Shown here: positions 8,947-17,826 of the stretch, in pieces
How the letters are laid out: every line of letters begins with the position of its first letter
How positions within the stretch are numbered: position 1 is the first letter of the stretch
NCBI GenBank assembly: GCA_944326545.1
Contig: CALVEH010000004.1
Coordinates: 206,484-270,483, forward strand
Length of the DNA stretch: 64,000 bases
Origin: Candidatus Gastranaerophilales bacterium
Lineage (GTDB): Bacteria > Cyanobacteriota > Vampirovibrionia > Gastranaerophilales > Gastranaerophilaceae
Direction: 5' to 3'
Notes under the pieces: model-generated
The model's database searches: none
What the model was told of the DNA's origin: nothing
The model's input: the letters and a program-made list of their open reading frames with translations, nothing else
Program-made: the position numbers and the translations under genes

Positions 8947-10683
8947 TTACTCCTTCTTATTTTTTTGAGGTGTAGTTTTATCAGGTGCAATATTTAAAAT
9001 ACGAGCTGTTTGCAAAGCAACTTCTCTAAATACCGGAGCGGCTACAGTGCTGCCCCACAAAGCACCTTTTGACGGAGAGTCAATTACAACATATATTTCT
9101 ACTTGCGGATTGCTTGCTGGGAAGTAACCGATAATTGATGTAACCAGTTTGTTTGTATAACCCTTAGCACCAGAAATAGATTTTCTTGCAGTACCTGTTT
9201 TTGCTGCTACGTGGTAATCCTCTAAGTTAACCGGAGATTTTGAACGTCCGATACTGCCTGCCAGCAATCTTGTTACAGCTTGGGCGGTTTCGGGTTTTAT
9301 GGTTTGTATATGTTTTACTTTTTCAATTTCTTCTTCAGGTGTGTATTTTATCACGTGAGGTGTCACTCTCACGCCGTTATTTGCTAGTGCAGATATCGCA
9401 GAAACCATTTGTATAGCTGTTACAGAAATACTGTAGCCGTAACCTATTGATGCGTGAGTTGATTTTTGCCAATCAGACGGATTCGGAATAAGTCCTCTTG
9501 ATTCACCTGGTAAATCTATACCTGTTTTTTCTCCTATACCAAACTTTTTCAAGACATTGTAGTGTTCGTTTCTTGTCATCATCAAAGCGGCTTTTGCACT
9601 ACCAACGTTGCTTGAGTGTTCAAACAGGTAATATAAATCTATGTTACCAGGGTAAGGACGTGTTTCGTAGTCATAGTTTTTGATTACCCATTTGTCAATT
9701 TCGATTTTACCTGTATCAAGGATTTTTGAATTTTCAAACAGTCTTCCGTTTTCTATTGCAGAAGCAATAGTAAGAGTTTTAAATGTTGACCCGGGTTCAA
9801 AAACGTCACTTAATGTCCAGTTTGTTAATTGGGTTAAAGTAGCTTTTTTGTAGTTGTTAGGGTTATAGCTTGGATAAACAGCATAGCCTAATATTTCCCC
9901 GTTTTTAGGGTTCATAACTATAACCGTACCTCTTAGTGCGCCTTTGTCTTTTATTATTCTGTTCAATTCAACTTCACAAACGTGTTGGATTGCAGAATCC
10001 AAAGTCAATGTGATAGATTTACCTTTTAACGGTGAAGTTGTTGCTGCAGGATCAGTGTCAACCTCGTAGATAATATCTCCGTCAGGTGTTTTTTCAAAAT
10101 TTACGTTTTGTTCTACTTCTTCAAGTTTTTCTTTTGCAGTTAATTCAACACCGGCAGCCACGTCAGCATCAGGGTTATAGTAGCCCAAAATATGTGCAGC
10201 CATTGTGCCTTGAGGGTAAACTCTTTCGTTCTTTTTACCCAAACTTATTTCTCTTAGTCCCAATTTTCTTATAGCTTGAGCTGTTGTTCTTGATATATCT
10301 TTTTTAAGAACAATAACCTTTTCATCCTGAGCAAGCTTTTTAGCAAGTTGGTTTTTGTTTAGGTTTAACACCGGAGCAAGTATTGCTGCAAGCTCATTTG
10401 GCGTATGGTCATAATACTCTTGGTGAGCGTACACATCAAAAGATGTTTTGTCGGATGCCAATTTAATCCCGTTTCTGTCAAGGATTGCGCCTCTCATTAC
10501 AAAGTTTTTGGCCGTTCTTTGGCGTTTTGCTTGAGCTCGATAGTTCTTTACATCAACTACCATTATCAAAAACAGGTAAATCACGATAACAAAACATATA
10601 AAAATGCACAAAATCTGCCATAATATAAGTTTTTTATCAAACTCTTTAAACTTCTCTTTATCGCTTTTATAATTCCGTCCCAT
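8947..10683 (-). CDS. ftsI: Class B penicillin-binding protein (FtsI/PBP3-like transpeptidase)
   Basis: Septal peptidoglycan transpeptidase anchored in the inner membrane. The 578-residue protein has one N-terminal membrane segment (about 20-43) and a dimerisation domain starting at RGAILDRNG. The transpeptidase domain holds the three active-site motifs: S299-T-F-K302 in EPGSTFKTL, S357-S-N359, and K495-T-G497. No PASTA repeats are seen. The position directly ahead of murE (3-base gap) matches the cell-division cluster order and argues for the division PBP rather than the elongation one. Confidence 0.93.
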   Translation of the reverse strand: MGRNYKSDKEKFKEFDKKLILWQILCIFICFVIVIYLFLIMVVDVKNYRAQAKRQRTAKNFVMRGAILDRNGIKLASDKTSFDVYAHQEYYDHTPNELAAILAPVLNLNKNQLAKKLAQDEKVIVLKKDISRTTAQAIRKLGLREISLGKKNERVYPQGTMAAHILGYYNPDADVAAGVELTAKEKLEEVEQNVNFEKTPDGDIIYEVDTDPAATTSPLKGKSITLTLDSAIQHVCEVELNRIIKDKGALRGTVIVMNPKNGEILGYAVYPSYNPNNYKKATLTQLTNWTLSDVFEPGSTFKTLTIASAIENGRLFENSKILDTGKIEIDKWVIKNYDYETRPYPGNIDLYYLFEHSSNVGSAKAALMMTRNEHYNVLKKFGIGEKTGIDLPGESRGLIPNPSDWQKSTHASIGYGYSISVTAIQMVSAISALANNGVRVTPHVIKYTPEEEIEKVKHIQTIKPETAQAVTRLLAGSIGRSKSPVNLEDYHVAAKTGTARKSISGAKGYTNKLVTSIIGYFPASNPQVEIYVVIDSPSKGALWGSTVAAPVFREVALQTARILNIAPDKTTPQKNKKE

Positions 10684-10731
10684 ACAAATAATTATACTAT
10701 ATACAAGAGTTTTGAGCGCGTTAATTTATGT

Positions 10732-10764
10732 AAAAAAGGCTCGATAATTTTATCGAGCCTTTTT
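10732..10764 (-). terminator. Terminator after rpsO
   Basis: A perfect stem (GGCTCGATAA and its complement) is flanked by A and T runs, just downstream of rpsO on the minus strand and upstream of ftsI. It probably separates the two transcription units. Confidence 0.8.
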
Positions 10765-10796
10765 GTAAAATGGTTTTAATGATTTACTACAGCAGA

Positions 10797-11072
10797 TTAA
10801 CCTCTGATACCTAAAGTTTTGATTAAATCTCTGTATTTTTGTAAATCTTGTTTTTTAACATAAGCTAAAAGTCTTTTTCTTTGACCTACCATCATCAAAA
10901 GACCACGTCTGCCTTGGAAATCTTTTTTGTTAGATTTCAAGTGTTCTGTTAATTCAGTAATTTTTTGAGTTAAAAGAGCGATTTGTACTTCGGCTGAACC
11001 TGAATCTTTTGCGTCTTTACCGAATTTTTTGATGATTTCTGCTTTTTCTTCTTTTGCTAAATTTATTGCCAT
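10797..11072 (-). CDS. rpsO: 30S ribosomal protein S15
   Basis: Small-subunit protein that binds 16S rRNA early in central-domain assembly. Its 91 residues match the usual 88-90. They include the conserved [27 protein letters not shown], the [33 protein letters not shown] core split around residue 45, and the C-terminal [22 protein letters not shown] precedes the ATG. It is transcribed alone, with its own promoter and terminator. Confidence 0.98.
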   Translation of the reverse strand: MAINLAKEEKAEIIKKFGKDAKDSGSAEVQIALLTQKITELTEHLKSNKKDFQGRRGLLMMVGQRKRLLAYVKKQDLQKYRDLIKTLGIRG

Positions 11073-11098
11073 TTTTTGTTCCTTTATCTATTTTAGTC

Positions 11099-11121
11099 AG
11101 TTTAAGTTGGTGGCGTAAACT
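11099..11121 (-). promoter_or_regulatory. Small hairpin in rpsO leader
   Basis: AGTTTA and TAAACT form a 6-bp stem about 27-50 bases upstream of the rpsO start. S15 often represses its own translation through leader structures, but these differ between phyla. A regulatory role is only a possibility. Confidence 0.3.
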
Positions 11122-11147
11122 AAATAAAATATATTATTTGTTCCTAA

Positions 11148-11175
11148 ATAATAACATTTCAAACACTTGCGTCAA
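11148..11175 (-). promoter_or_regulatory. Promoter for rpsO
   Basis: On the minus strand TTGACG (11175-11170), 16 bases and TATTAT (11153-11148) lie about 75 bases ahead of rpsO. Confidence 0.4.
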
Positions 11176-11192
11176 GCATGATTTGATATATT

Positions 11193-11744
11193 TTAAGATT
11201 TACTAAATATTTTCTTTTTAATAAGTTTTAATTCTTTTGTTATTGTTCCTTTTTCTCGTTCCTTCATTGCCAATAATTCTTGCATACACTTATTATTAAA
11301 ATTATTATTCCCTTTATTAGGTTTTTGTAAAAAAGGCAGTTCAATAGCTTTTTGAATAAAATCTGACGGTAAGGATGTTATTTTTTTATTGTTTTCAGCA
11401 AATTCAATTAATCCGTTTACACATTGTGCACCATCAAAAATTTTGCCAAACGATGTACCGGCATCAACAACTTTTTTATCGTTGACAAAAACATCATACG
11501 TTGCGGCTTTGCTTTTAGACATTTTACTGTTTGGTGTTTTATCTATTTTTATAATGTCATTTAATCCATCATTTAAAATTGATTTTATTGCTTTTAAAAA
11601 ATGTCTTCCTTCAAAACCTTGTGATATGGCTTCTTCAAAGCCTTGTTCAAGATATCTTGTTGGTACAAGTTTTGATTTAAAACTAACAGAGTTTTTATTT
11701 TTTTCAAAATTTAAAGAATAATTTTGATTATTAATAGACAACAT
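11193..11744 (-). CDS. Lineage-specific hypothetical protein with SFKSK leader motif
   Basis: No known family is recognised. The 183 residues have no signal peptide. The N-terminus MLSINNQNYSLNFEKNKNSV runs into SFKSKLVPTRY, the kind of short Asn-rich leader ending in S/N-F-[KGS]-[AS]-K that recurs in other hypothetical proteins of this window (60399, 62083). The centre has a repeated-looking helical pattern (GFEEAISQGFEGRHFLKAI, ITSLPSDFIQKAIELPFL). The C-terminus is very Lys-rich. GGAAAATAAAATT precedes the start. Confidence 0.7.
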   Translation of the reverse strand: MLSINNQNYSLNFEKNKNSVSFKSKLVPTRYLEQGFEEAISQGFEGRHFLKAIKSILNDGLNDIIKIDKTPNSKMSKSKAATYDVFVNDKKVVDAGTSFGKIFDGAQCVNGLIEFAENNKKITSLPSDFIQKAIELPFLQKPNKGNNNFNNKCMQELLAMKEREKGTITKELKLIKKKIFSKS

Positions 11745-11819
11745 AATTTTATTTTCCTTTTGGTTTCTTTATGCTAGAAAAAGCAAAAAAATTTTTTTTG
11801 CTAAAATTTTTTACACGTT

Positions 11820-11848
11820 TTTACAAAAGTTTTTGCAGATGATATCAT
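11820..11848 (+). promoter_or_regulatory. Promoter for thyX
   Basis: TTTACA (11820-11825), 17 bases, TATCAT (11843-11848), 30 bases ahead of thyX. Confidence 0.45.
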
Positions 11849-11877
11849 TATAAAAAATACTTAAGTAGGGGAAGATT

Positions 11878-12585
11878 ATGGAAAACAACAAACCGGTAGT
11901 TAAGCTTATATCTAAACCGGAGAATATGCTAAAAACAATTTATACTGCGTGCAGAACTTGCTACAGTGCGGATTCGCCCGTGAATATTTATGATAATGCG
12001 GTTGATGAAGAAAAAATGTTGAAACTTATTGAAAGAGTTATTTCATCAGGGCATTATTCTACAATAGAACATATTCAAGTGAGCTTTGCTATCTCTAATG
12101 TTTCAAGAGCTTGCACTCACCAGTTTGTAAGACACAGACACGTTTCTTTTTCTCAAAAATCTCAGCGTTATGTTAAAGAAAAAGGGCAGTTTGACTACAT
12201 AACACCGCCTACAATAGAAAAAAATCCTGAGCTTTTGAAAAAATATGAAGACTTTATGTCAAAAGTAGCAGATTTTTATACAGAAATGACAGAAGCAGGA
12301 ATTCCTGCAGAAGATGCAAGATTTGTTTTGCCTAATGCGGCATCAAGCTCAATAGTTGCTTCTTTAAACCTCAGAGAGCTTATCCATATTGCAAATATAA
12401 GACTTTGCACCCGTGCTCAATATGAAATCAGAGTTATGGTTAAAATGATGTGTGATGAGCTTTTGAAAGAAGAACCTTGGCTTTCTCCATATCTTGTGCC
12501 TAAGTGCGAAAGACTCGGGTACTGTGACGAAGACAAATGTTGCGGAAGAAAAATCAAAAAAGAAGAGTTTTTGGCAAAAATATAA
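11878..12585 (+). CDS. thyX: Flavin-dependent thymidylate synthase
   Basis: Makes dTMP from dUMP using FAD, NADPH and methylenetetrahydrofolate. The 235-residue protein contains the ThyX signature as R85-H-R-H-V-S-F-S-Q-K-S-Q-R97, matching RHRxxSxxxxSxR, with HYSTIEHIQVSFAI before it and LRELIHIANIRLCTRAQYEIR as the C-terminal substrate region. The Cys-rich tail (CERLGYCDEDKCCGRK) is noteworthy and may hold a metal. AGGGGAAG precedes the ATG. It forms a single-gene unit. Confidence 0.96.
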   Translation: MENNKPVVKLISKPENMLKTIYTACRTCYSADSPVNIYDNAVDEEKMLKLIERVISSGHYSTIEHIQVSFAISNVSRACTHQFVRHRHVSFSQKSQRYVKEKGQFDYITPPTIEKNPELLKKYEDFMSKVADFYTEMTEAGIPAEDARFVLPNAASSSIVASLNLRELIHIANIRLCTRAQYEIRVMVKMMCDELLKEEPWLSPYLVPKCERLGYCDEDKCCGRKIKKEEFLAKI

Positions 12586-12621
12586 TCATTTGCCAATTAA
12601 AAATCTGAGTTTATTTGATTT

Positions 12622-14160
12622 TTAGTTCCAATATCTCCAACCCTGCAAGTAGTAGTCTAATATTGCAGGCTTGTCGAGTGTTGAGTATTTGATGTTTTCT
12701 CTAATAATATCTTTTTCAATGACAAAGGCTTTTTTAAATGTTTCTTTATCAAGATATTTTGTTTCAACATTAAGGTTGAATTTGTCTAAGTCATATTTGA
12801 TATTTGAAGCCATAACAAAGCCCCAATCACCAAAAGACGGTACATAAACGTGATAAGGATATGTGTATTTAAACCCTGCTGCTTTTAAAGATTCATTAAC
12901 GCACCAGTAAGCTTCTGGTGAAAAATACGGGCTTGTTGATTGAGAAACTAAAAGACCTTCCCTTGCCAGTTTTTTTCTTACTACCTTGTAGAATTCTCTG
13001 CTGTACAATCTTGCTAAAGAAGAGTTGTTAGGGTCAGGCAAATCGATTATTATCACATCAAAAAATTCGTTAGAATTTTCAACATACTTAAACGCATCAG
13101 AGTTGACGATTTTTACTTTAGGATCAAAAAAGCTTCCCTGATTGAGCTCTTTTACAATTCTGTTGTTTTTTGCAAGGTCTGTCATATCCTTGTCTAAGTC
13201 AACAACAGTAATATTTTTTACGTCTTTGTATTTTAAAAGTTCTCTCGCAGCAAGCCCGTCACCACCGCCAAGTACAAGGATATTTTCCTTATGTTTTGCC
13301 AGTGACATAGGCACGTGTATGAGTAACTCATGGTATCTGTGTTCATCTATTGAAGAAAACTGAACATTTCCGTCGATGAAAAGTCTGATATCCTCTTTGT
13401 TTTGTGTCATAACAAGTTTTTGGTATTTTGTTTGTTTTGAAAAAATTACTCTGTCATCAAAAATATTGTTTTCCCAATATTTCATAAGACTTTTTGAACA
13501 AATAAAAAATCCTATTAACAAAAGCAAAATTAATATAGCAGAAGCTTTGAGCTTTGCTCTTCTTTTGAGAGTTATTTTGTCTTTAAACCAATAAAAGTTT
13601 ATTATGCCGACGATAAGATTTAAAAGTCCCGCAAAAATTGAGCTTTCAAAAATTCCCATCAATGGTAATAGCAAAAAAGGAAAAGCCAACGTTGCGATAA
13701 ATGCACCGAGATAATCTAAAGATAATACGTTTGAGATATTGTTTCTCAAATCATAATATTGCTCCATAATCCTTGTTAACAAAGGAATCTCTAGCCCGAT
13801 TAATGTTCCGATTGCCATAATCAAAATAAACATTACGGGATAATATATAGGTTCACACATGTAAGAAAAATACAAAATAGGAACACATAACCCGCCGACT
13901 ATACCAAGGATAATTTCTATTAATATAAACCAATATATTAAATTGCTTTTAACAAGTCTTGAAACAAGAGTTCCAAGCCCCATCGCCGTCATTGTGAGCC
14001 CGATTACAAGTGAGAATTGCTTTATGCTGTCACCCAAAAAATAAGAAGACACGCTCCCTATTAACAGTTCATAAATAATCGTGCAAAAACCTACGACAAA
14101 AACAGACAACAAAAGAATAACAGACTCTTTTGTTGTTAAAACTTGTTTTTTATTTTCCAC
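12622..14160 (-). CDS. Membrane-anchored polyamine aminopropyltransferase
   Basis: A 512-residue fusion. The N-terminal half (about 1-215) has roughly seven membrane segments. The C-terminal half is a spermidine-synthase domain with ENILVLGGGDGLAARELLKY, VVDLDKDM, the motif VIIIDLPDPNNSSLARLYSREFY and SQSTSPYFSPEAYW. The family DSTDP loop is replaced by DLPDP, as in other multi-domain relatives, so the amine acceptor may differ. It is the last gene of the PspA/DUF350/DUF4178 operon and overlaps the gene before it by 11 bases. This suggests polyamine-like chemistry at the membrane linked to envelope stress. Confidence 0.92.
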   Translation of the reverse strand: MENKKQVLTTKESVILLLSVFVVGFCTIIYELLIGSVSSYFLGDSIKQFSLVIGLTMTAMGLGTLVSRLVKSNLIYWFILIEIILGIVGGLCVPILYFSYMCEPIYYPVMFILIMAIGTLIGLEIPLLTRIMEQYYDLRNNISNVLSLDYLGAFIATLAFPFLLLPLMGIFESSIFAGLLNLIVGIINFYWFKDKITLKRRAKLKASAILILLLLIGFFICSKSLMKYWENNIFDDRVIFSKQTKYQKLVMTQNKEDIRLFIDGNVQFSSIDEHRYHELLIHVPMSLAKHKENILVLGGGDGLAARELLKYKDVKNITVVDLDKDMTDLAKNNRIVKELNQGSFFDPKVKIVNSDAFKYVENSNEFFDVIIIDLPDPNNSSLARLYSREFYKVVRKKLAREGLLVSQSTSPYFSPEAYWCVNESLKAAGFKYTYPYHVYVPSFGDWGFVMASNIKYDLDKFNLNVETKYLDKETFKKAFVIEKDIIRENIKYSTLDKPAILDYYLQGWRYWN

Positions 14161-14407
14161 CGCTCAAACCTCTCTGTGAAAATCTGTTGCCGTTTACGCT
14201 GTTTTCTCTGTTAGACGGATAATAACTTTCATCATAGTTTCTCATATAAAACCAAGAACTATAATGGTGGTGATGATGGTAGCCTCTATAACCGGGGTAA
14301 CCATAACCTTTTTGAGAAACGTTAAAACAAGCAAAATATATTGTAGCCAAGATTACAATAACACATATATATACTATTAGTTCAAAATTTTTACCGTTAT
14401 TAGTCAT
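14150..14407 (-). CDS. Small His/Tyr-rich membrane protein
   Basis: Eighty-five residues: a single membrane segment (about 9-28, IVYICVIVILATIYFACF), then a Gly/Tyr/His-rich tail (GYPGYRGYHHHHHYSSWFY) and a C-terminal RFSQRGLSGGK. The His run could bind a metal. It overlaps the genes on both sides (8 and 11 bases), so it is translated as part of the seven-gene operon. I do not recognise the family. Short proteins ending in SxxGxSGG-like tails do occur near DUF350 genes, but I cannot confirm homology. Confidence 0.75.
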   Translation of the reverse strand: MTNNGKNFELIVYICVIVILATIYFACFNVSQKGYGYPGYRGYHHHHHYSSWFYMRNYDESYYPSNRENSVNGNRFSQRGLSGGK

Positions 14408-15002
14408 CGCTCATCTCTTCCAATTTTTCATTTATAATCACACATTTCTCTTGTAACCAACGTTGGTTCAAAAGACAAAATGCGATTGCAGCAATAAGCA
14501 AAAATAAAAATCCGACCTGCAAATGAGGGACATAACTGCCATTAACAGGTTTAAATGTTATTGAAATATCTCTCATATTTTTTTCATCGGTATTAAATTG
14601 AATATAATATGTACCTTTTTCACTAAAAGTTAAATAAGTTACCATATTTCTTTCTGATTCTGACCAATATCCTTCAGAATCATAGCCTGATTCATGCCAT
14701 AAATCTTTGCTGAATTCGTATAAGGTATCTTTATCTTTGTCTAAAACTTCTCCTGAAATATATGTAGAAGAATTATTTCCTCTAAAATTAGCTGTTACTT
14801 TATAAATCTTAGGCTTGTTTGTAACTTTTATGGGACCAAACATTTGGCCCTCTCTAACATTATTTACAACCTGTTTTTTTACTCCTTCATTTTGCAGCAT
14901 TATAGAGGTTATAAAACAAGTTATGCAAAATACTATAACTATAAAAATAATGTTGTTATAAAAAAGTTTGTCTCTTAATTTTTGTTGAGGTCTGATTAAC
15001 AT
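14400..15002 (-). CDS. Hypothetical bitopic membrane protein of the PspA-DUF350 operon
   Basis: Two hydrophobic segments (about 15-36 and 173-190) bracket an extracytoplasmic-looking domain of about 130 residues with beta-strand character (VTANFRGNNSSTYISGEVLDKDK, MVTYLTFSEKGTYYIQFN, DISITFKPV). The layout suggests a periplasmic beta-sandwich held by both ends in the membrane, with a short cytoplasmic tail. It lies 10 bases after the DUF350 gene and overlaps the next gene by 8 bases. No named family is recognised. Confidence 0.75.
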   Translation of the reverse strand: MLIRPQQKLRDKLFYNNIIFIVIVFCITCFITSIMLQNEGVKKQVVNNVREGQMFGPIKVTNKPKIYKVTANFRGNNSSTYISGEVLDKDKDTLYEFSKDLWHESGYDSEGYWSESERNMVTYLTFSEKGTYYIQFNTDEKNMRDISITFKPVNGSYVPHLQVGFLFLLIAAIAFCLLNQRWLQEKCVIINEKLEEMSDD

Positions 15003-15012
15003 AAATCTTTCC

Positions 15013-15885
15013 TTAAATTGCTACAGTAAAGTCAACCATAAAGAATACCAATAGTGCAAAACAAGTTATGCAAGTGAACTCAATCAAACCTGCAGCAACA
15101 TTGTTTTTCTTGATTTCTTTGTTTATGTTGATAGCTTTTACAATAAAATTGCCTAATATATATCTTACAGCAGGCAGCATTAAAAATATTGCTGACAAAT
15201 CAACGAAATAAGTAATCAAACTGCTTTTCCATCCAGCAACATCACCTAATGTCGCTTTCATAAGAATCAAACCTATCGCAATTATGTTACCTGCCAAAGC
15301 AATACCTACAGCATAGTTGTCGTTTTCCAATTCATCATGCACAGAATACGGAGTTAAAAAGTCGTAAACTCTTAAGAATAAAAACATAAAGCATACGCTT
15401 AAAACATAATAGAATACGGATGAGATTAATCCGCCAACTTCACCGTTTACACAAGCGGCAATAATCAAACCATGGGCAATGTAAAAGCCAAAATACACTG
15501 CAGCAGTACCGATGTTTTTGTCTTGCAAAAGTTCTTTAGCGTTGTCAAAACGGTTAAGCATAATTTTTCTTGTAACAAAACCGGATGTTGTCATCAAAAA
15601 CATACCTACAAGCGCGTAAGCAATATACATTGCTAAATCAAGCCTGAATGTTTTTGAAGACGGGCCGACAAAAGCTCCAACAAGAATAAAAGCCATACCG
15701 ATTATATATCCGCAAAAAGCTATTGTTGCCGTATAATTACTGTTTTTAACTTCTGCTTCCGGTTTAAAAATAGAAAATTTGTCGAACAAAAATTTTGATA
15801 AAAATAACATTACACAAGAAACAAAAAGATAAATAACACTTTGTACAACAGCACTATTACCTATATCAGATAAATTTATATTCAT
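15013..15885 (-). CDS. DUF350 membrane protein (two DUF350 units)
   Basis: A 290-residue polytopic membrane protein with about eight hydrophobic segments. It has two related halves, each with an N-Y-[TA]-[AV]-x-I-[AG]-x-x-G pattern: SNYTATIAFCGYIIGMAFILVGA near 48-70 and DNYAVGIALAGNIIAIGLILMKA near 189-211. This is characteristic of DUF350 (YjfL-like) proteins. The family is usually found with PspA homologues and ATP-grasp or polyamine synthase genes; its function is not known to me. It is spaced 8 bases from the DUF4178 gene. Confidence 0.88.
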   Translation of the reverse strand: MNINLSDIGNSAVVQSVIYLFVSCVMLFLSKFLFDKFSIFKPEAEVKNSNYTATIAFCGYIIGMAFILVGAFVGPSSKTFRLDLAMYIAYALVGMFLMTTSGFVTRKIMLNRFDNAKELLQDKNIGTAAVYFGFYIAHGLIIAACVNGEVGGLISSVFYYVLSVCFMFLFLRVYDFLTPYSVHDELENDNYAVGIALAGNIIAIGLILMKATLGDVAGWKSSLITYFVDLSAIFLMLPAVRYILGNFIVKAININKEIKKNNVAAGLIEFTCITCFALLVFFMVDFTVAI

Positions 15886-15893
15886 AAATTCTC

Positions 15894-16592
15894 CTATCCT
15901 TCGTTATTTCTTAATACAGTAATTTGAGATGGGCGCATTTTTTGGCATAAAAATACTTGATATTCGCTATCGCCCCATTTTTCAATGCTCAAAGATTTAT
16001 TGCCGTTTTCAAAATCCCAATAGTATAAAGGTTCTGCTTTTGTGCTGTCACAGAATCTGTAAAATGTGGCTTTGTCTGAATCAGCGTATGAATAAGTCAG
16101 ATTTTTATAAGTAACATAACCGCTTTCGTTATCATCAATTTCATCAAGCTGTTCGGGTAACAAAGTAAATTTTCCGCCATAACCGTTGTAAACATCTGAC
16201 AGTTTTGCTTTTTCAAGAACAACACTAACTGTAGTTTCGTCATCGTCCTCTATTTCGACCCAAACTTTTTCGTCTGTACCGTTATCGCATTCAAGTTCAT
16301 ACCAAGAAAAATCGCCTTGTTGATAAAGATGTTTTGCCAAAACTTTTAAAGTCATATCTTTGTAGTCATCGCCAACACCTCTTAGCTCAAACACACCGCC
16401 CCAACCAAGGTTAGTAACGTGCAAAGCTTGTTCAGGTACTTTGTTTATATTTTCTTTTAAAGATTTGTTTCTCATAAAAATTGCCCAAGCAATCAATGCA
16501 CCTAAAATTAAGAAAAGGACATTGAAACCTATAACAGGTATAAATACTGCTACAATTACAATAAGAATAAGTGCAAAGCCCACAAGATACAT
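15894..16592 (-). CDS. DUF4178 protein with N-terminal membrane anchor
   Basis: The 232 residues comprise a hydrophobic hairpin (about 3-44) followed by a beta-rich cytoplasmic domain of the DUF4178 type (WYELECDNGTDEKVWVEIEDDDE, VTYKNLTYSYADSDKATFYRF, YYWDFENGNKSLSIEKWGDSEYQVFLCQKM). The GDSEYQVFxG/xxM-like end is typical of that family as I know it. It sits 19 bases after pspA and 8 bases before the DUF350 gene. The function is unknown; association with PspA and polyamine synthesis is the main clue. Confidence 0.82.
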   Translation of the reverse strand: MYLVGFALILIVIVAVFIPVIGFNVLFLILGALIAWAIFMRNKSLKENINKVPEQALHVTNLGWGGVFELRGVGDDYKDMTLKVLAKHLYQQGDFSWYELECDNGTDEKVWVEIEDDDETTVSVVLEKAKLSDVYNGYGGKFTLLPEQLDEIDDNESGYVTYKNLTYSYADSDKATFYRFCDSTKAEPLYYWDFENGNKSLSIEKWGDSEYQVFLCQKMRPSQITVLRNNEG

Positions 16593-16611
16593 ATAAACTC
16601 CTTTTTTATTA

Positions 16612-17385
16612 TTAGTTTTCTAACTCATTTTTTTGTTCAGCTAGGTTGTCTTGTTCAACATTAACAGATTCAGCAGATTTATCGGTAAGCATTTTTGCTT
16701 TTAATTCTGCCAAGGAAGCTTGTACATCAGGAGAATAAGAAGTACCTAAAGCCGCATTGATTTCTTTATCAATATCAGTTTCTATGCTTTCCATTGTTCC
16801 GTAAGCTTCAGCAAGAGCTTCTTCTTCACTTATTTTTGTTTTCATTTCTTCAAGCATACCTGCTGTGCTGTCTGAACTCATCGAAACAAGCTGCTGGTTG
16901 ATTTTTTTAGAAGAAACAGCCACTGTATGACGAGCTTTGAGGGTTTTGATTTGGTTTTCCCAGTTTTTAATTTGTTCTTTTAATTTAGCAATTTTATTTT
17001 CAAATTGCTTAATCATCATATTATATTTTTCTAAAGAACCTTTAAGTTGAGCAGCTGCTTGTAAAGCTTCTTGTTTTTTAGCTAAAGCTTCAGAAGCTAA
17101 TCTGTCTGCTTCTGCTGGGTCAAGAGCGCCGGCTTGAGCATTTTTTAAAAGAGCCATTGCTTTGTTTTCGTAGTCTTGTGCAATTTGTTTCTTTTCTTCA
17201 AGCTCACGTTTTGTAGAGATAGCAATAGCTTTAACCTCAGCCAAACCTTTTAAACTGTTGTCAAAATCTGTTTTCAGATCTCTTACACCTTGTTCAGCAA
17301 GTTTTATAGGGTCTTCAAACCTTGAAACAATTGAATGCAAAGTAGATTGTATAACTTTGAATAATCTTTCCAATAAACTAGCCAT
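16612..17385 (-). CDS. pspA: PspA/IM30 family membrane-stress protein
   Basis: A peripheral inner-membrane protein of the ESCRT-III-like PspA/Vipp1 family that stabilises damaged membranes. The 257 residues begin with the amphipathic helix region MASLLERLFKVIQSTLHSIVSRFEDPIKLAEQGVRDL, containing the conserved DP-x-K pattern. Long coiled-coil helices follow (about 60-200, KKQEALQAAAQLKGSLEKYNMMIKQFENKIAKLKEQIKNWENQ). The C-terminal tail is acidic and disordered. It is the second gene of the operon, after the J-domain gene (22-base gap). Confidence 0.95.
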   Translation of the reverse strand: MASLLERLFKVIQSTLHSIVSRFEDPIKLAEQGVRDLKTDFDNSLKGLAEVKAIAISTKRELEEKKQIAQDYENKAMALLKNAQAGALDPAEADRLASEALAKKQEALQAAAQLKGSLEKYNMMIKQFENKIAKLKEQIKNWENQIKTLKARHTVAVSSKKINQQLVSMSSDSTAGMLEEMKTKISEEEALAEAYGTMESIETDIDKEINAALGTSYSPDVQASLAELKAKMLTDKSAESVNVEQDNLAEQKNELEN

Positions 17386-17407
17386 TAGTAATATCTCCTA
17401 TCCATCT

Positions 17408-17794
17408 TTATTTGTTGTATTTCTCTTCAAAATAATTATAAGCTATGTTCAATTTTTTAACAATATTTTGAGCAATAGCAAGCTTTTTAGGATTGTTATA
17501 AAATTTATCTGGATGATATTTTTTTAACAACTTTTTATAGGATGCCTTTATTTCATCAAACCCTGCACCATAGGGCAATTCAAGATTTGCATAGTATTCT
17601 TGCTCCAAAGAATTTCCTGTTGGATTTGCTTTTTTTTCAAAAGCTTCTTGAACACGTTCGTCAAAATCTCTGTCTTCAAAAGTTGTGCGATAGTTTTCAA
17701 AATTAGCTTCAGGGCCAAAGTCATTTTCGTACACAGGTTCTTTTGAATTGACGTTGCTTCTTATTATATTTTTAATTCTTTTAAATAAACTCAA
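17408..17794 (-). CDS. J-domain (DnaJ-like) protein
   Basis: The 128-residue protein has a C-terminal J domain (about 66-127): YYANLELPYGAGFDEIKASYKKLLKKYHPDKFYNNPKKLAIAQ, with the HPD tripeptide that activates Hsp70. The N-terminal 60 residues are charged and probably disordered. The J domain is at the C-terminus and there is no G/F or zinc region, so this is a specialised type III co-chaperone. It is the first gene of the PspA operon and may recruit DnaK to PspA assemblies, which is an inference. A TTGAAA/TATTAT promoter lies upstream. Confidence 0.88.
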   Translation of the reverse strand: MSLFKRIKNIIRSNVNSKEPVYENDFGPEANFENYRTTFEDRDFDERVQEAFEKKANPTGNSLEQEYYANLELPYGAGFDEIKASYKKLLKKYHPDKFYNNPKKLAIAQNIVKKLNIAYNYFEEKYNK

Positions 17795-17826
17795 ATGTAA
17801 AACCGTAACTTCTTAATTCGTCTTTA

